From Fimbriimonas ginsengisoli Gsoil 348 (GTDB taxonomy: Bacteria; Armatimonadota; Fimbriimonadia; Fimbriimonadales; Fimbriimonadaceae), in NCBI GenBank assembly GCA_945881865.1, contig CAMCVK010000014.1, positions 1-64,000 of the forward strand: 64,000 bases of DNA, given 5' to 3'. Positions within the stretch are counted from its first letter, which is position 1. Every line of letters starts with the position of its first letter. Under the pieces are notes generated by a model. It was not told where the DNA came from, searched no databases, and saw only the letters and a list, made by a program, of their open reading frames with translations. The position numbers were made by a program, and so were the translations under genes. Shown in pieces: positions 32,623 through 40,986 of the stretch.

Positions 32623-32865
32623 ATGGCCGCACCATCGGTTTTTGATACGCCTCCTCCGGCAAAAATTGACTACGACGCCAATCAGCGCGAGATTTACTTA
32701 GGCAACTGGCCTGCGAACCAACCCGTGAATCTGGCGACGGCAAGCTGCCGCGTGACCAAGATTAACTACAACGCCGATGGCACGATTTCGGGCTACCAGA
32801 CGACAGCCAACTGGGGCACTTTTGGCGACGTGTGGAATAACCGGGCCTCTTTGGTGTACCTATGA
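32623..32865 (+). CDS. Small tail-associated hypothetical protein
   Basis: An 80-residue beta-rich protein (MAAPSVFDTPPPAKIDYD..., TASCRVTKINYNADGTISGYQ, FGDVWNNRASLVYL). It lies 8 nt after the tail-tip gene and overlaps the fibre gene by 4 nt. The NYNADGTISGYQT pattern is common in short proteins carried near tail fibres. Function unknown. Confidence 0.6.
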   Translation: MAAPSVFDTPPPAKIDYDANQREIYLGNWPANQPVNLATASCRVTKINYNADGTISGYQTTANWGTFGDVWNNRASLVYL

Positions 32866-35114
32866 GCGTCCTCGGTCGGAACATCGGCGGCGGCATGGTG
32901 CTGGTGCCCGGGATCAAAACCGGCGACGAGGCCCTTAACGCCTTTGCGGCGCGAGGCGACGCGATCAACCGTGCGGCTTCCGCAGAACCCGTTTTCGTTT
33001 GGGAGAGCGGCCCCCCGGCGCAAACCGGCGGGATTCTAACGAACTCATTCCCGAACAGTGCCGCCACCGGCTACGCTTCGCCGGTCGGTGTGGTGCCAAC
33101 GCCATTTAACGCGATTCGGATCCCGCTCCGGCCAAATAACAGCGATTTTCGATGTGAACGCCTGTGGGTTCGGGTTCGCGAAACCGATGGAAGTGGGACC
33201 ATCCTCGCCGAAGGCCGCGCCACCGTTTCAGCGGCTCTATTGCAGACGTCGTTTCCATGGGTTCGCCTTGACCGGGTGGTGAATAGTGCTACTGCACTAT
33301 TCGTTGAATTCATCACCGGACGGACCGACCGATTTCTTCTGTCAAACGCTTCGCTGTACGCCGGCAGCGTTGCGGGAATCATCACGGGCGGAACGCTCAG
33401 CGAGAATTCGACGTGGGCTTGGGGAACGCCCGGTACGCTTGGGACTGGCCAGAACGTTTACTTCCAATTCGGCCTACTTCAAGAGGTGCCGTCGCAAACT
33501 CCGGTCGATATTTCCGCTTGCAACTGGAGATACAACGCCTCGACTGACGTCTTTACGGCCTGGGCCGGGCCGATTGGGACGTTCACTTGTGCCGCCGATA
33601 CGATCATGGTCCCGTGCTGGCCAAACTCGGCCACGCCGCTCACCGACTCTCGGCTAGTCGTTCGCGACGGAAGTTCTAGCGGTGCTATTCTTGCCCAGGC
33701 TTCGCTAACCGGCCTAAGCTTGGAGCCGGGGCGGCTTCACAACCTAACCTACCGACTAGACAAGCGCGTCCCGGCCGGGACTTCAATCTGGCTGGAGGTA
33801 CTGCACAACGCGCCGTCCGGCTTCCTGCTGACGCAGGCGGGGGCGTTCGCGTCGCCGACGGCTCGGTATTCGACGTCCTCGGCTTGCTATGGCGGGGTGG
33901 CTTGGCAGAACTCGGCAACGCAGTATTCGCCGTGGTGCCGGATCATTCAGAACGATCCTTCGAAGGTCGCGCCGTCGCAGAACGCGGGTCCGGTAGGGAT
34001 TAACCAGGCCATCGACACCGACCAGGCCCCGTTCTTGATCGCGCCTCGGCTCATGTACGCGGTTGCGGGATGGGGAAACAACGACCTTTCGACGTATTTC
34101 ACGCAGATGCTTCTCACCCCGGCCTGCGAGACCGTTCCGGAAAGGGACTTCCTAATTCGGGGCACGGCAGGCGCCGGTCCGACGCTTCAGCAAGACGTGA
34201 ACCGCCTGATCTTCAAGGGCGGAACGGCGAACTCTTACACGGCCACATGGACGGTATCGCGCGGGCCCAAGCTATTGGACCGGCGAACCACTACCCTCAC
34301 CGTCGTTGCCAGTACAAACGGATCTGGGACAAAGAGATTCTTGCCTATTGGCGATTCCCTCACCGACCCAACCGCAGGAACGGCTGCAGCTCGTGGACAG
34401 TGGCTCGCCGAAGTGGTCCGACTGTTCGATGGTGACACGATGACGCTTGCCTTGCGAGGGGCAAGAACCGGTAACAAGAACGACAGCACATCTGTCTCCC
34501 GCGCTCTTGCTTGCGAAGGCCGGGCTGGATGGACGGTCTCCCAGTTCATGTCGGCAGGCTCGCCGCTTTTCAATGGCGGCGCATCCCTCGATATCCCGGG
34601 CTTCATCTCCGGGATGGGCTTGACCTCCGGCGATTATGTTGCGATCTTCCTTGGTACCAACGACATCGCCTCCGAGCAGTCAGACCACTCAGCGCGGGTA
34701 GTGGCCCAAACGGCTATGGCGCAGCTCAAGACGCTCGTTGCGGCCTTCCGTGCGGCGGTTTCGGGGATTCGGATTCTGTTCCTCACGATTCCAACCGGGG
34801 CGGCAGACCAGAACGCTTTTGGCGCGGTCTACGGCATCTCGCAGACGCGGAATCGATTTCAGCGGAACGCGCTGATTTGGAACCAGGAGCTTTGCCGGGC
34901 GTTCGAAAGTGCCAACTTTGTTGCGAACAACCAACACGTCGTGCACGCAGGCGCGGCGGTTGATCCATCTACCGGTTACCCTTCGGCCAGCGCGGCGACG
35001 AACGGCTACCTCGCCACCACAATGGCGAAAGGCACGGACCCGGTCCACATCTCCGACGTTGGGAACTTCCAGTTCGGATATGCGGTCGCGTCCTACATCA
35101 AGGGTGTGGGGTGA
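32862..35114 (+). CDS. Tail fibre/spike with C-terminal SGNH (GDSL) hydrolase domain
   Basis: A 750-residue protein. The N-terminal ~480 residues are Gly/Thr/Ser-rich beta structure typical of fibres. From about residue 490 an SGNH hydrolase begins: block I LPIGDSLTD (nucleophile Ser), block III FLGTNDIAS (Gly/Asn oxyanion), and block V DPVHISDVG near the end (Asp/His of the triad). Such domains deacetylate or de-esterify surface polysaccharide, so this is probably the receptor-binding depolymerase or esterase. Last gene of the late region. Confidence 0.82.
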   Translation: MSVLGRNIGGGMVLVPGIKTGDEALNAFAARGDAINRAASAEPVFVWESGPPAQTGGILTNSFPNSAATGYASPVGVVPTPFNAIRIPLRPNNSDFRCERLWVRVRETDGSGTILAEGRATVSAALLQTSFPWVRLDRVVNSATALFVEFITGRTDRFLLSNASLYAGSVAGIITGGTLSENSTWAWGTPGTLGTGQNVYFQFGLLQEVPSQTPVDISACNWRYNASTDVFTAWAGPIGTFTCAADTIMVPCWPNSATPLTDSRLVVRDGSSSGAILAQASLTGLSLEPGRLHNLTYRLDKRVPAGTSIWLEVLHNAPSGFLLTQAGAFASPTARYSTSSACYGGVAWQNSATQYSPWCRIIQNDPSKVAPSQNAGPVGINQAIDTDQAPFLIAPRLMYAVAGWGNNDLSTYFTQMLLTPACETVPERDFLIRGTAGAGPTLQQDVNRLIFKGGTANSYTATWTVSRGPKLLDRRTTTLTVVASTNGSGTKRFLPIGDSLTDPTAGTAAARGQWLAEVVRLFDGDTMTLALRGARTGNKNDSTSVSRALACEGRAGWTVSQFMSAGSPLFNGGASLDIPGFISGMGLTSGDYVAIFLGTNDIASEQSDHSARVVAQTAMAQLKTLVAAFRAAVSGIRILFLTIPTGAADQNAFGAVYGISQTRNRFQRNALIWNQELCRAFESANFVANNQHVVHAGAAVDPSTGYPSASAATNGYLATTMAKGTDPVHISDVGNFQFGYAVASYIKGVG

Positions 35115-35143
35115 CCGTCTAACGGTAGAAACATGCATCTAGC

Positions 35144-35219
35144 GGGTCTGTAGCTCAGTGGTTAGAGCGTACGGCTCATAACCGTTCGGTCGAAAGTTCG
35201 GTTCTTTCCTGGCCCACCA
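35144..35219 (+). tRNA. Degenerate tRNA with CAT anticodon (Met/Ile2-like)
   Basis: A 76-nt cloverleaf with encoded CCA. Acceptor GGGTCTG/CTGGCCC has one U-U mismatch and one G-U pair. The D-stem is GCTC/GAGC with GG in the loop. Anticodon stem TACGG/CCGTT has a terminal mismatch, with loop CTCATAA (anticodon CAT). The T-stem is GAAAG/CTTTC, with loop TTCGGTT, in which the usual A58 is replaced by G. It lies just after the fibre gene, so it is either a phage tRNA or a decayed copy. Confidence 0.7.
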
Positions 35220-35243
35220 ACTTCCATCGAAACCCTTGCGAAG

Positions 35244-35268
35244 GCCCCGGGAAACCGGGGTCTTTTTT
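35244..35268 (+). terminator. Intrinsic terminator after the tRNA
   Basis: CCCCGG-GAAA-CCGGGG stem-loop followed by TCTTTTTT. It ends the late plus-strand transcription unit or the tRNA transcript. Confidence 0.85.
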
Positions 35269-35798
35269 GTGCCTGCTTCCCCAATTCCGGCGGAGTGTCG
35301 AAAGTGTCAACCTTGGATTTACATGGTTCTTTGTTACTCGCGATCTGGAGTCGAGATTTGGCACGGTGACGCCCTGGAGGCGATGCGCAGCTCCTAACGG
35401 CTTTTGAAAAGAAAGGGTCGGATAGGTGATCATGGACCAGTTAGCGATGATCCGCGTCTACGCTTCGGGGCCGACACTTAGTTGTCCTTCGAAGGGTGCC
35501 ACCCGACGAAAGCAGGATACCAAACAACGAGCGAATCGACCATCACAATCAGCACTTTGCGCCTGCCTTCCGGGGCGGTTTGCGTGTTCTCGGAGCCGGG
35601 ACGCCCGGGTTCTTGCGCACGCCGAGCCGCAACTTGCGGAATCGCTTGCTACCCTCGAGGCGCAAGATCTCGGCCCGGCGGCTGGAAGCGTATTTCGAGG
35701 GTCTTTGCTGAGGGTTCTTTTTGGGGTTCTTATCCCGTTGTAAATTCCCACCTGTCGGCGCAAATTCTTGGGGCTGGATTGAAAACTAGGCTGAAAAC
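35269..35798. other. Right prophage end / attachment-site region, mostly non-coding
   Basis: About 530 nt without a convincing intact gene. It holds a short methyltransferase remnant at its left. On the right it runs into the 3' end of tRNA-Arg. Open frames in the middle (for example 35496-35711) have unusual composition and match nothing I know. No integrase gene is present; it would have to be at the other end, outside the window. Confidence 0.5.
35323..35397 (+). pseudogene. Remnant: first 24 codons of a DNA methyltransferase
   Basis: A 24-codon frame reading MVLCYSRSGVEIWHGDALEAM closely resembles the conserved N-terminus of phage N6/N4 DNA methyltransferases (IYHGDALEVM-type motif) and then stops. 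The rest of the enzyme, including the SAM and DPPY motifs, is absent. It is probably the stump of a gene cut by recombination at the prophage end, and it differs from the methylase at 6545. Confidence 0.5.
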
Positions 35799-35874
35799 TG
35801 GCGGCCACGGAGGGACTCGAACCCCCGGCGCCCTCCTTAGGACGGAGGCGCTCTATCCCCTGAGCTACGTGGCC
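35799..35874 (-). tRNA. tRNA-Arg (anticodon CCT), probable prophage attachment site
   Basis: A 76-nt, well-paired cloverleaf with encoded CCA. Acceptor is GGCCACG/CGTGGCC, anticodon stem CCTCC/GGAGG with loop GTCCTAA (anticodon CCT), and T-arm GGGGG-TTCGAGT-CCCTC. Its 3' end points toward the prophage, the arrangement produced when a phage integrates into the 3' half of a tRNA gene and restores it. The matching attachment half-site would lie beyond the left window edge. Confidence 0.93.
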
Positions 35875-35968
35875 GAGGCCTCAGTTTACCGACGCATGGC
35901 GTCGCGCGGGATGAATCTTCGTCAGCCAAGGCAACCGACCGGCGCAAAGCTCCGGCCCACAATGATGC

Positions 35969-37117
35969 ATGCTCCTCACGCTCGTGGCGACTTTGGCCCT
36001 TTCCGTTGCGAACCCCGCGACGCCAGCGCACCCGGCCGGTTGCGGCCACGTCTACCTGCCAGAATATGACGAAACGGCGGGCCTCTACGCCCAGCAAAAC
36101 GCTACCCCTTGGCCAGATTCGATGCCGCTGGAATCGCGCGCCGACGAGCCCAACATCCAGAGCATCAAGCAGATGACCTTTGGCGGCCAAAACGCCGAGG
36201 CCTATTGGAGCAAAGACGGCAAGCACCTCGTTTACCAAAGCTTTCAGCCCGGATACCCAGACGAGCAAATCTTCGTGATGAACACCGATGGCTCGAACCG
36301 CCACCTGGTGAGCACCGGAAAGGGCCGATGCACGTGTTCCTACTTTTCGCCCGACAACAAGTGGATCTACTTCAGCAGCACGCACACTAAGAACGAGGGA
36401 CCTCAACAGAAGCTCGACATGAGCAAAGGCTATCTTTGGATGGTCAACCCGCAGTTTTCGGTTTACCGAATTCCGGCCGGGCCAGCGATGAAAGGCCAAT
36501 CTACTAAGCCGAGCCCGATCATCACGCTAAACGGTTACGTGGCCGAGACCACGATTGCTCCGAACGGGAAGTACCTCACCTTTACAAGCGATTTTGAGGG
36601 TGACCTAGAGATTTACCGAGCCGACCTAGACGGCAAGAACATCAAGAAACTGACCGACGAACCGGGCTACGACGGCGGACCGTTCGTCAGCTGGGACAGC
36701 AAGCATATTGTTTACCGCCGTGATACTATTGACAGTACCGAAGAGCTTAACGACTATAAGAAGCTGCTCAGCGAGCACCTGGTTCGTCCGTCGCGCTTGG
36801 AGATTTGGATCATGGACGCAGACGGAAAGAACAAGCGGCAGGTGACGCACCTCGGCTGCGCGTCGTTCGCGCCGTTCCTCCACCCGAACGGAAAGGAAAT
36901 CCTGTTTAGCAGCAACTACGGCGACCCGAAGGCGCGCGAGTTCGACATTTTCAAGATCAATGTGGACGGCACTGGCCTCCGGCGCATCACGAATTCGCCC
37001 GACTTTGACGGCTTCCCGATGCTCTCGCGGGACGGAAAGAAGCTGGTTTGGGCGAGCAACCGAAACGGCAAGGTGCGCGGTGAAACGAACATTTTCACCG
37101 CTGACTGGAAAGACTGA
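35969..37117 (+). CDS. Exported TolB-like WD40/PD40 beta-propeller protein
   Basis: A 382-residue protein with a short signal peptide (MLLTLVATLALSVA). About six PD40-type blades follow, each with the SxDGKxLxYxS pattern: AYWSKDGKHLVYQS, SYFSPDNKWIYFSS, TIAPNGKYLTFTS, VSWDSKHIVYRR, FLHPNGKEILFSS, MLSRDGKKLVWAS. Such propellers bind partner proteins outside the cytoplasmic membrane; the repeats IFVMNTDGSNR and IFKINVDGTGL are typical. First chromosomal gene after the prophage, 42 nt before a glycosyltransferase gene. Specific role unknown. Confidence 0.82.
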   Translation: MLLTLVATLALSVANPATPAHPAGCGHVYLPEYDETAGLYAQQNATPWPDSMPLESRADEPNIQSIKQMTFGGQNAEAYWSKDGKHLVYQSFQPGYPDEQIFVMNTDGSNRHLVSTGKGRCTCSYFSPDNKWIYFSSTHTKNEGPQQKLDMSKGYLWMVNPQFSVYRIPAGPAMKGQSTKPSPIITLNGYVAETTIAPNGKYLTFTSDFEGDLEIYRADLDGKNIKKLTDEPGYDGGPFVSWDSKHIVYRRDTIDSTEELNDYKKLLSEHLVRPSRLEIWIMDADGKNKRQVTHLGCASFAPFLHPNGKEILFSSNYGDPKAREFDIFKINVDGTGLRRITNSPDFDGFPMLSRDGKKLVWASNRNGKVRGETNIFTADWKD

Positions 37118-37159
37118 GCATCGCCGCCCGGGGCATTGGCAGTAACCTAGTCGCCGCCG

Positions 37160-38638
37160 ATGCTCCAAAACCAGGAAGACCCGTGGCGCAACTTGCGCCG
37201 CTATTTGTGGCTGCTCGCGTTCATCACCCTGTGGGCCGGAGCGTCCTTGCTTTCGCGCGGAACCGAGTTTTTGGCCGGAGCGCGGACCGTCGACGACACG
37301 TATTATTACCTGCAAATAGCGTGGAACCACCAGCGACTGGGGTTCCCGACCTTCGACGGTTTGGTGCCGACGAACGGGGTTCAGGCCCTTTGGTCTTTGT
37401 GGTTGCGAGGGCTGGCGGCGGTTTTCCTCTCGAAGGATGCGTTGCTTGCGGCCACGATCGGCTCGTCGGTTTTGTGTCATTTTTTCGCGTTTTTCTTCAT
37501 TTATCGGATCGGTCGGACGATCGACTCGCCGACCTTTGCGGCCATCGGCGGGGTGCTTTGGCTGATCTACGGAGTGAGCACGCGTATGCCGTGGAGCGGG
37601 ATGGAGAACGCGCTGCATGCCCTCACGATCTGGTGGGTCATCGACGTGTCGCTGCGATTAAAGGCACTCGAGGGCCGGCCGTTTGCCGAATTTTGCTTGG
37701 CGCTCACGCTAATGACTTGGGCGCGGCTGGATTCGGCGGTGCCGGCTTTGGTGTTGCTGGGCGTGGTCGTTTGGCGCGAAAGGGCAACTTGGCAGTGGCG
37801 CGTGGTTGCGCCGGGATTGCTGATCGGCGTCGCGGGAGCGGTGATCTACCTTTTCACCATGCGCAGCTGGGGCGGTACGGGGATCCCGCTTTCCGGTTCC
37901 GTCAAACAATCGGGGATCTTTCCTTTTGTGCAACTTTCGCCGCTAAACAAGGCAAAAAACATCTTCACCGGAATCTGGCCGATCTTCAGCATTCCGGCGC
38001 TCTCGGCGGTCATTCTCGCCGCGGCGGGCGTCTCAGCTTGGTTCCATCGCGAGCAGCTTCGCCACTTTGCGCCGCTGGCCTGGGCGACCGGGGCGTACTT
38101 GCTGTTCATGCTGGTCTTTCCCACGACGGCTTTCCAGCGGTGGTATTTCAGCCTCCCGATGATCCTGGTGATCGCAGGTATCGCCGCAGTGGTTCCAGCA
38201 GCAGCATCGTGGCCAGTCGCTGGAATTGGCTTCTTCGCGGCGGTGTATGCGGCGTTCAACGGTCCTGCGACAAAGATGGACGAAGAGAGCATTTTCACCG
38301 TGCGATACCGTTTCGCGCGATGGATCGAGGCGAACACCGCCCCAGATGAACGGCTCGCCAGTTGGAACGCCGGGCAGCTCGGATATTTCACGAACCGCAC
38401 CGTGATCAACCTAGACGGCCTGGTCAACAACCGCGAGTATTTCGAAAAAGTATTCAAGCCGCAGCGCGGCCTAATGGAATACCTGCGCGAGAAGAAGGTG
38501 CGATACGTTATCGACTACCGCGACCAGTCTCCCGGCAAGCTCATCAGCAACCTGCCGGAACTTCCTGCAGGCAACTTCTCCTACCTAGACGAAGAAGGCA
38601 AGCGACGAACCTTTAAGATGTGGAAAGTCAGCGAGTAG
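37160..38638 (+). CDS. Integral membrane glycosyltransferase-like protein
   Basis: A 492-residue protein with about ten hydrophobic segments and a short soluble C-terminus. An early extracytoplasmic loop carries TVDDTYYYLQIAWNHQR, the acidic motif placed as in GT-C transferases (ArnT/PMT, GT39-like), and YGVSTRMPWSGMENALHAL lies in a later loop. The C-terminal YRFARWIEANTAPDERLASWNAGQLGYF region is common in these proteins. It would move a sugar from a lipid carrier to a cell-surface target. Acceptor and sugar unknown. Confidence 0.72.
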   Translation: MLQNQEDPWRNLRRYLWLLAFITLWAGASLLSRGTEFLAGARTVDDTYYYLQIAWNHQRLGFPTFDGLVPTNGVQALWSLWLRGLAAVFLSKDALLAATIGSSVLCHFFAFFFIYRIGRTIDSPTFAAIGGVLWLIYGVSTRMPWSGMENALHALTIWWVIDVSLRLKALEGRPFAEFCLALTLMTWARLDSAVPALVLLGVVVWRERATWQWRVVAPGLLIGVAGAVIYLFTMRSWGGTGIPLSGSVKQSGIFPFVQLSPLNKAKNIFTGIWPIFSIPALSAVILAAAGVSAWFHREQLRHFAPLAWATGAYLLFMLVFPTTAFQRWYFSLPMILVIAGIAAVVPAAASWPVAGIGFFAAVYAAFNGPATKMDEESIFTVRYRFARWIEANTAPDERLASWNAGQLGYFTNRTVINLDGLVNNREYFEKVFKPQRGLMEYLREKKVRYVIDYRDQSPGKLISNLPELPAGNFSYLDEEGKRRTFKMWKVSE

Positions 38639-40829
38639 GCGGGATGTTGGTTCCCGTGTTTCGTGCGGGCATCCGGTACGTGCCTGGCTTCTGGTCTTTG
38701 TACTGTTCCTTCATCTCGACAAGCTTCTTCTGAATCGCCGCCAAGACGTCACTAGGTAGCTGGTTATAGCTAACCGGTTTGGCCACGGTAAAGTTCTTCT
38801 CGTCCAACTGACCAGAAACTGAAATTTTGTCCCTAAGCGTTACGGTGATGCTCACCATGCGGCGTTTGGCCGTTCGAAACGTGCCGTTCTTGAATCCCTT
38901 CGACTGGCTGGCCCAAGGGAAAAGATCGGGCCGCTCCCCGTAGAACATCTGCGCCGCAAACTGGTCCACGGGCATCGGGCCGTACCAAGGCTCATCTGAA
39001 TTTTCGGGCTGACTCGGGATAATGACCTCGTCTTTGGTCTCCACACACTTTATGGTGAGTGTGCTCGGAAGGCCGGTCGGGAAGAGCTCGGTGGCTTCGC
39101 GGCCGACGCCGTTATAGAAGGCGTCCCAGTCGAATGCCGGTCCGGCCGTCTGCTGCTCTGAGGGTTGGTAGTTTAAATAGACGAAGGGGCCGAATACCTG
39201 CTTTTCTACGATTAGGCGTTGCTCCGGGGTGAGTTCGGTGATCGTTAGGCCCTCCTCCGAAAACGCTTTTCGCCGTTGCATATCGCTTAGGCTGCCGTAC
39301 ATCGCGGCGTTTTTGTCTCCAAAGTAGATGCCCTCGTTGTCATTGGTGGTGCTAATCGCCTGCAAATACGACATGAAAGTCCAGTTGTAGTCTTCCTTCA
39401 TTTCGTAAGCGATGTATGCCTTCTCTTCAATGGTGAGTGGCTGGCCAGACTTGACGCGTCGCAAAATCTTCCCGATCATTGCACGGTCAATCGTTTCGGC
39501 CTGCATGCCGGAAACCAGTTTCGGCCGGAAGGAAAGTGTCCCTTTTGTGATCGTCACCTCATAAAACATTTCAATCTGCTTCTTAAGCTGATTCAGGGTT
39601 GGCGTCGTTGTTCGCATCGCAAAAGAGCCAAGGACGTCGGGTACCCACGTGATGACGTTCTGACAATAAAGCGGTCGAAGTGAGAGGACGACGTCAGTGG
39701 CGGCAAAGCTCTGAGGGTCATACTTCTCGGGGTTTAAAAGCCATTCCAGAACCTTCCCGGTCGGCTCGCCGGACTTCCGACGTTCTTCCCAACTGAGAAA
39801 CTTCCGGAGCTCTTGAGATTCAGGCGTGAGCTGAACGACGGCCTCGCCGTCTTTTGGTGGTCGCTCTTCAAATATCTCACGATTTTCGTCAGAGTTGTCA
39901 AACGGCATCAAGTTGGTGCTCGCGTTACCGAACCGCTTACCCTTTCGGTTCACCAGAGTGAGTTCGACATTGACGTAGGGCGAATTCTTGCCGCGACTAA
40001 GGAAGACCATCACCCGATCCACCTGATCGGTCAGCGGCTCAGTCGAAGCGGCCAAGCCACCAAACGAGTACTGCCATTCTTGCCCTGGGCGCGTGAAGTT
40101 CCGTTTTTTAGCGGCGTTCGCCCACGTTGCGCTGTCCTTCAAAAGTTGCCGAATCGCTGGCATCACGTCGCTGGGGAACGGGCGCTGAATCGCATTCGGC
40201 CGGGTGGAGTAGACGATCTTGTAGTCGGGCGGCAGGTTGGCAAGTTCCTCGGTTTTGAATGTGGCCAGCACGCGTTTCACCGCGCGTCCGCTGGGTCCCT
40301 GAGTCTCTAGTTGCTGTTGGCGTTGCCAAAAGCTGCCGTTCATGGAATTCGGGTTCGAGGACCGGATGTATTGCTCAACCTGGCGCGCCAGATTTTCAGC
40401 TTTCTCTGGCGTAAAGTCGGGCTCTTTTGCAATATCGTCCCGGAACTTTGCAAGCGACTTGTCAATGATATTAAAAACGTATTGGCGGTTGCGGCGCTCG
40501 CGGGCAGCCTTTTGCTCGGCGGTTCGAATGAGGCGAATGTGGTTGGTCTCGCGAACCCACTTGGCTTCTAGGGCATCGGCCACCTGCGACATGATGGTGT
40601 CGCGCGGAAGATCCTTCACGTTCACAAGGATGGTTTCGTTCGCAATGCTTGGCTCGGCCGTGAGCGGCAGCCCGGTCTTCGCGGCAAAAATCTCGACGAA
40701 CTTCTTCGCCGACATCGCCCGCAACTCCATCGTCATCTTTGGCGACGCATCGGTAGCTTGGGCGTGGGCCGCAACGGGCAGCAAGCCCATCGAAGCCGTC
40801 AGAACCACAAGGCAGAATCGCGTGCGCAT
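38628..40829 (-). CDS. Large exported protein with an STN/secretin-N-like domain
   Basis: A 733-residue protein with a signal peptide (MRTRFCLVVLTASMGLLPVAAHA). Next comes a domain MTMELRAMSAKKFVEIFAAKTGLPLTAEPSI...LPRDTIMSQVADALEAKWV, which resembles the STN/secretin-N fold found in TonB receptors and secretins. No secretin pore domain or beta-barrel follows. The remaining 600 residues are of unknown type, with blocks such as LVVALNQLKKQIEMFYEV-like and LSLRPLYCQNVITW. It overlaps the end of the convergent glycosyltransferase gene by 11 nt. Probably an envelope protein specific to this lineage. Confidence 0.6.
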   Translation of the reverse strand: MRTRFCLVVLTASMGLLPVAAHAQATDASPKMTMELRAMSAKKFVEIFAAKTGLPLTAEPSIANETILVNVKDLPRDTIMSQVADALEAKWVRETNHIRLIRTAEQKAARERRNRQYVFNIIDKSLAKFRDDIAKEPDFTPEKAENLARQVEQYIRSSNPNSMNGSFWQRQQQLETQGPSGRAVKRVLATFKTEELANLPPDYKIVYSTRPNAIQRPFPSDVMPAIRQLLKDSATWANAAKKRNFTRPGQEWQYSFGGLAASTEPLTDQVDRVMVFLSRGKNSPYVNVELTLVNRKGKRFGNASTNLMPFDNSDENREIFEERPPKDGEAVVQLTPESQELRKFLSWEERRKSGEPTGKVLEWLLNPEKYDPQSFAATDVVLSLRPLYCQNVITWVPDVLGSFAMRTTTPTLNQLKKQIEMFYEVTITKGTLSFRPKLVSGMQAETIDRAMIGKILRRVKSGQPLTIEEKAYIAYEMKEDYNWTFMSYLQAISTTNDNEGIYFGDKNAAMYGSLSDMQRRKAFSEEGLTITELTPEQRLIVEKQVFGPFVYLNYQPSEQQTAGPAFDWDAFYNGVGREATELFPTGLPSTLTIKCVETKDEVIIPSQPENSDEPWYGPMPVDQFAAQMFYGERPDLFPWASQSKGFKNGTFRTAKRRMVSITVTLRDKISVSGQLDEKNFTVAKPVSYNQLPSDVLAAIQKKLVEMKEQYKDQKPGTYRMPARNTGTNIPPTR

Positions 40830-40986
40830 GAGATTTTCCCGTTCGATCTATTATCCGCCGCGCAGGTATAAAGAACTAGGGATAACGACGGAAAATAACC
40901 GCGTAGTTTCTCTACGAGCCCGGTTGGCATCGCCTCCGGCCGTCTTGCACGCTTAGATTCTCTCGCATCCCAAGATCGAGGAACCC

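Noticed and set aside
8261-32625. Repeated GTAAnCGGCA elements considered as a CRISPR array or transposon ends
   Set aside because: Spacing is hundreds to thousands of bases, orientation follows the adjacent gene, and each copy lies at a start codon. That fits a regulatory element, not an array or inverted terminal repeats.
35496-35711. 71-codon plus-strand frame near the prophage end as an integrase fragment
   Set aside because: No tyrosine-recombinase residues (R..HxxR..Y) are visible and the composition is not typical of a recombinase.
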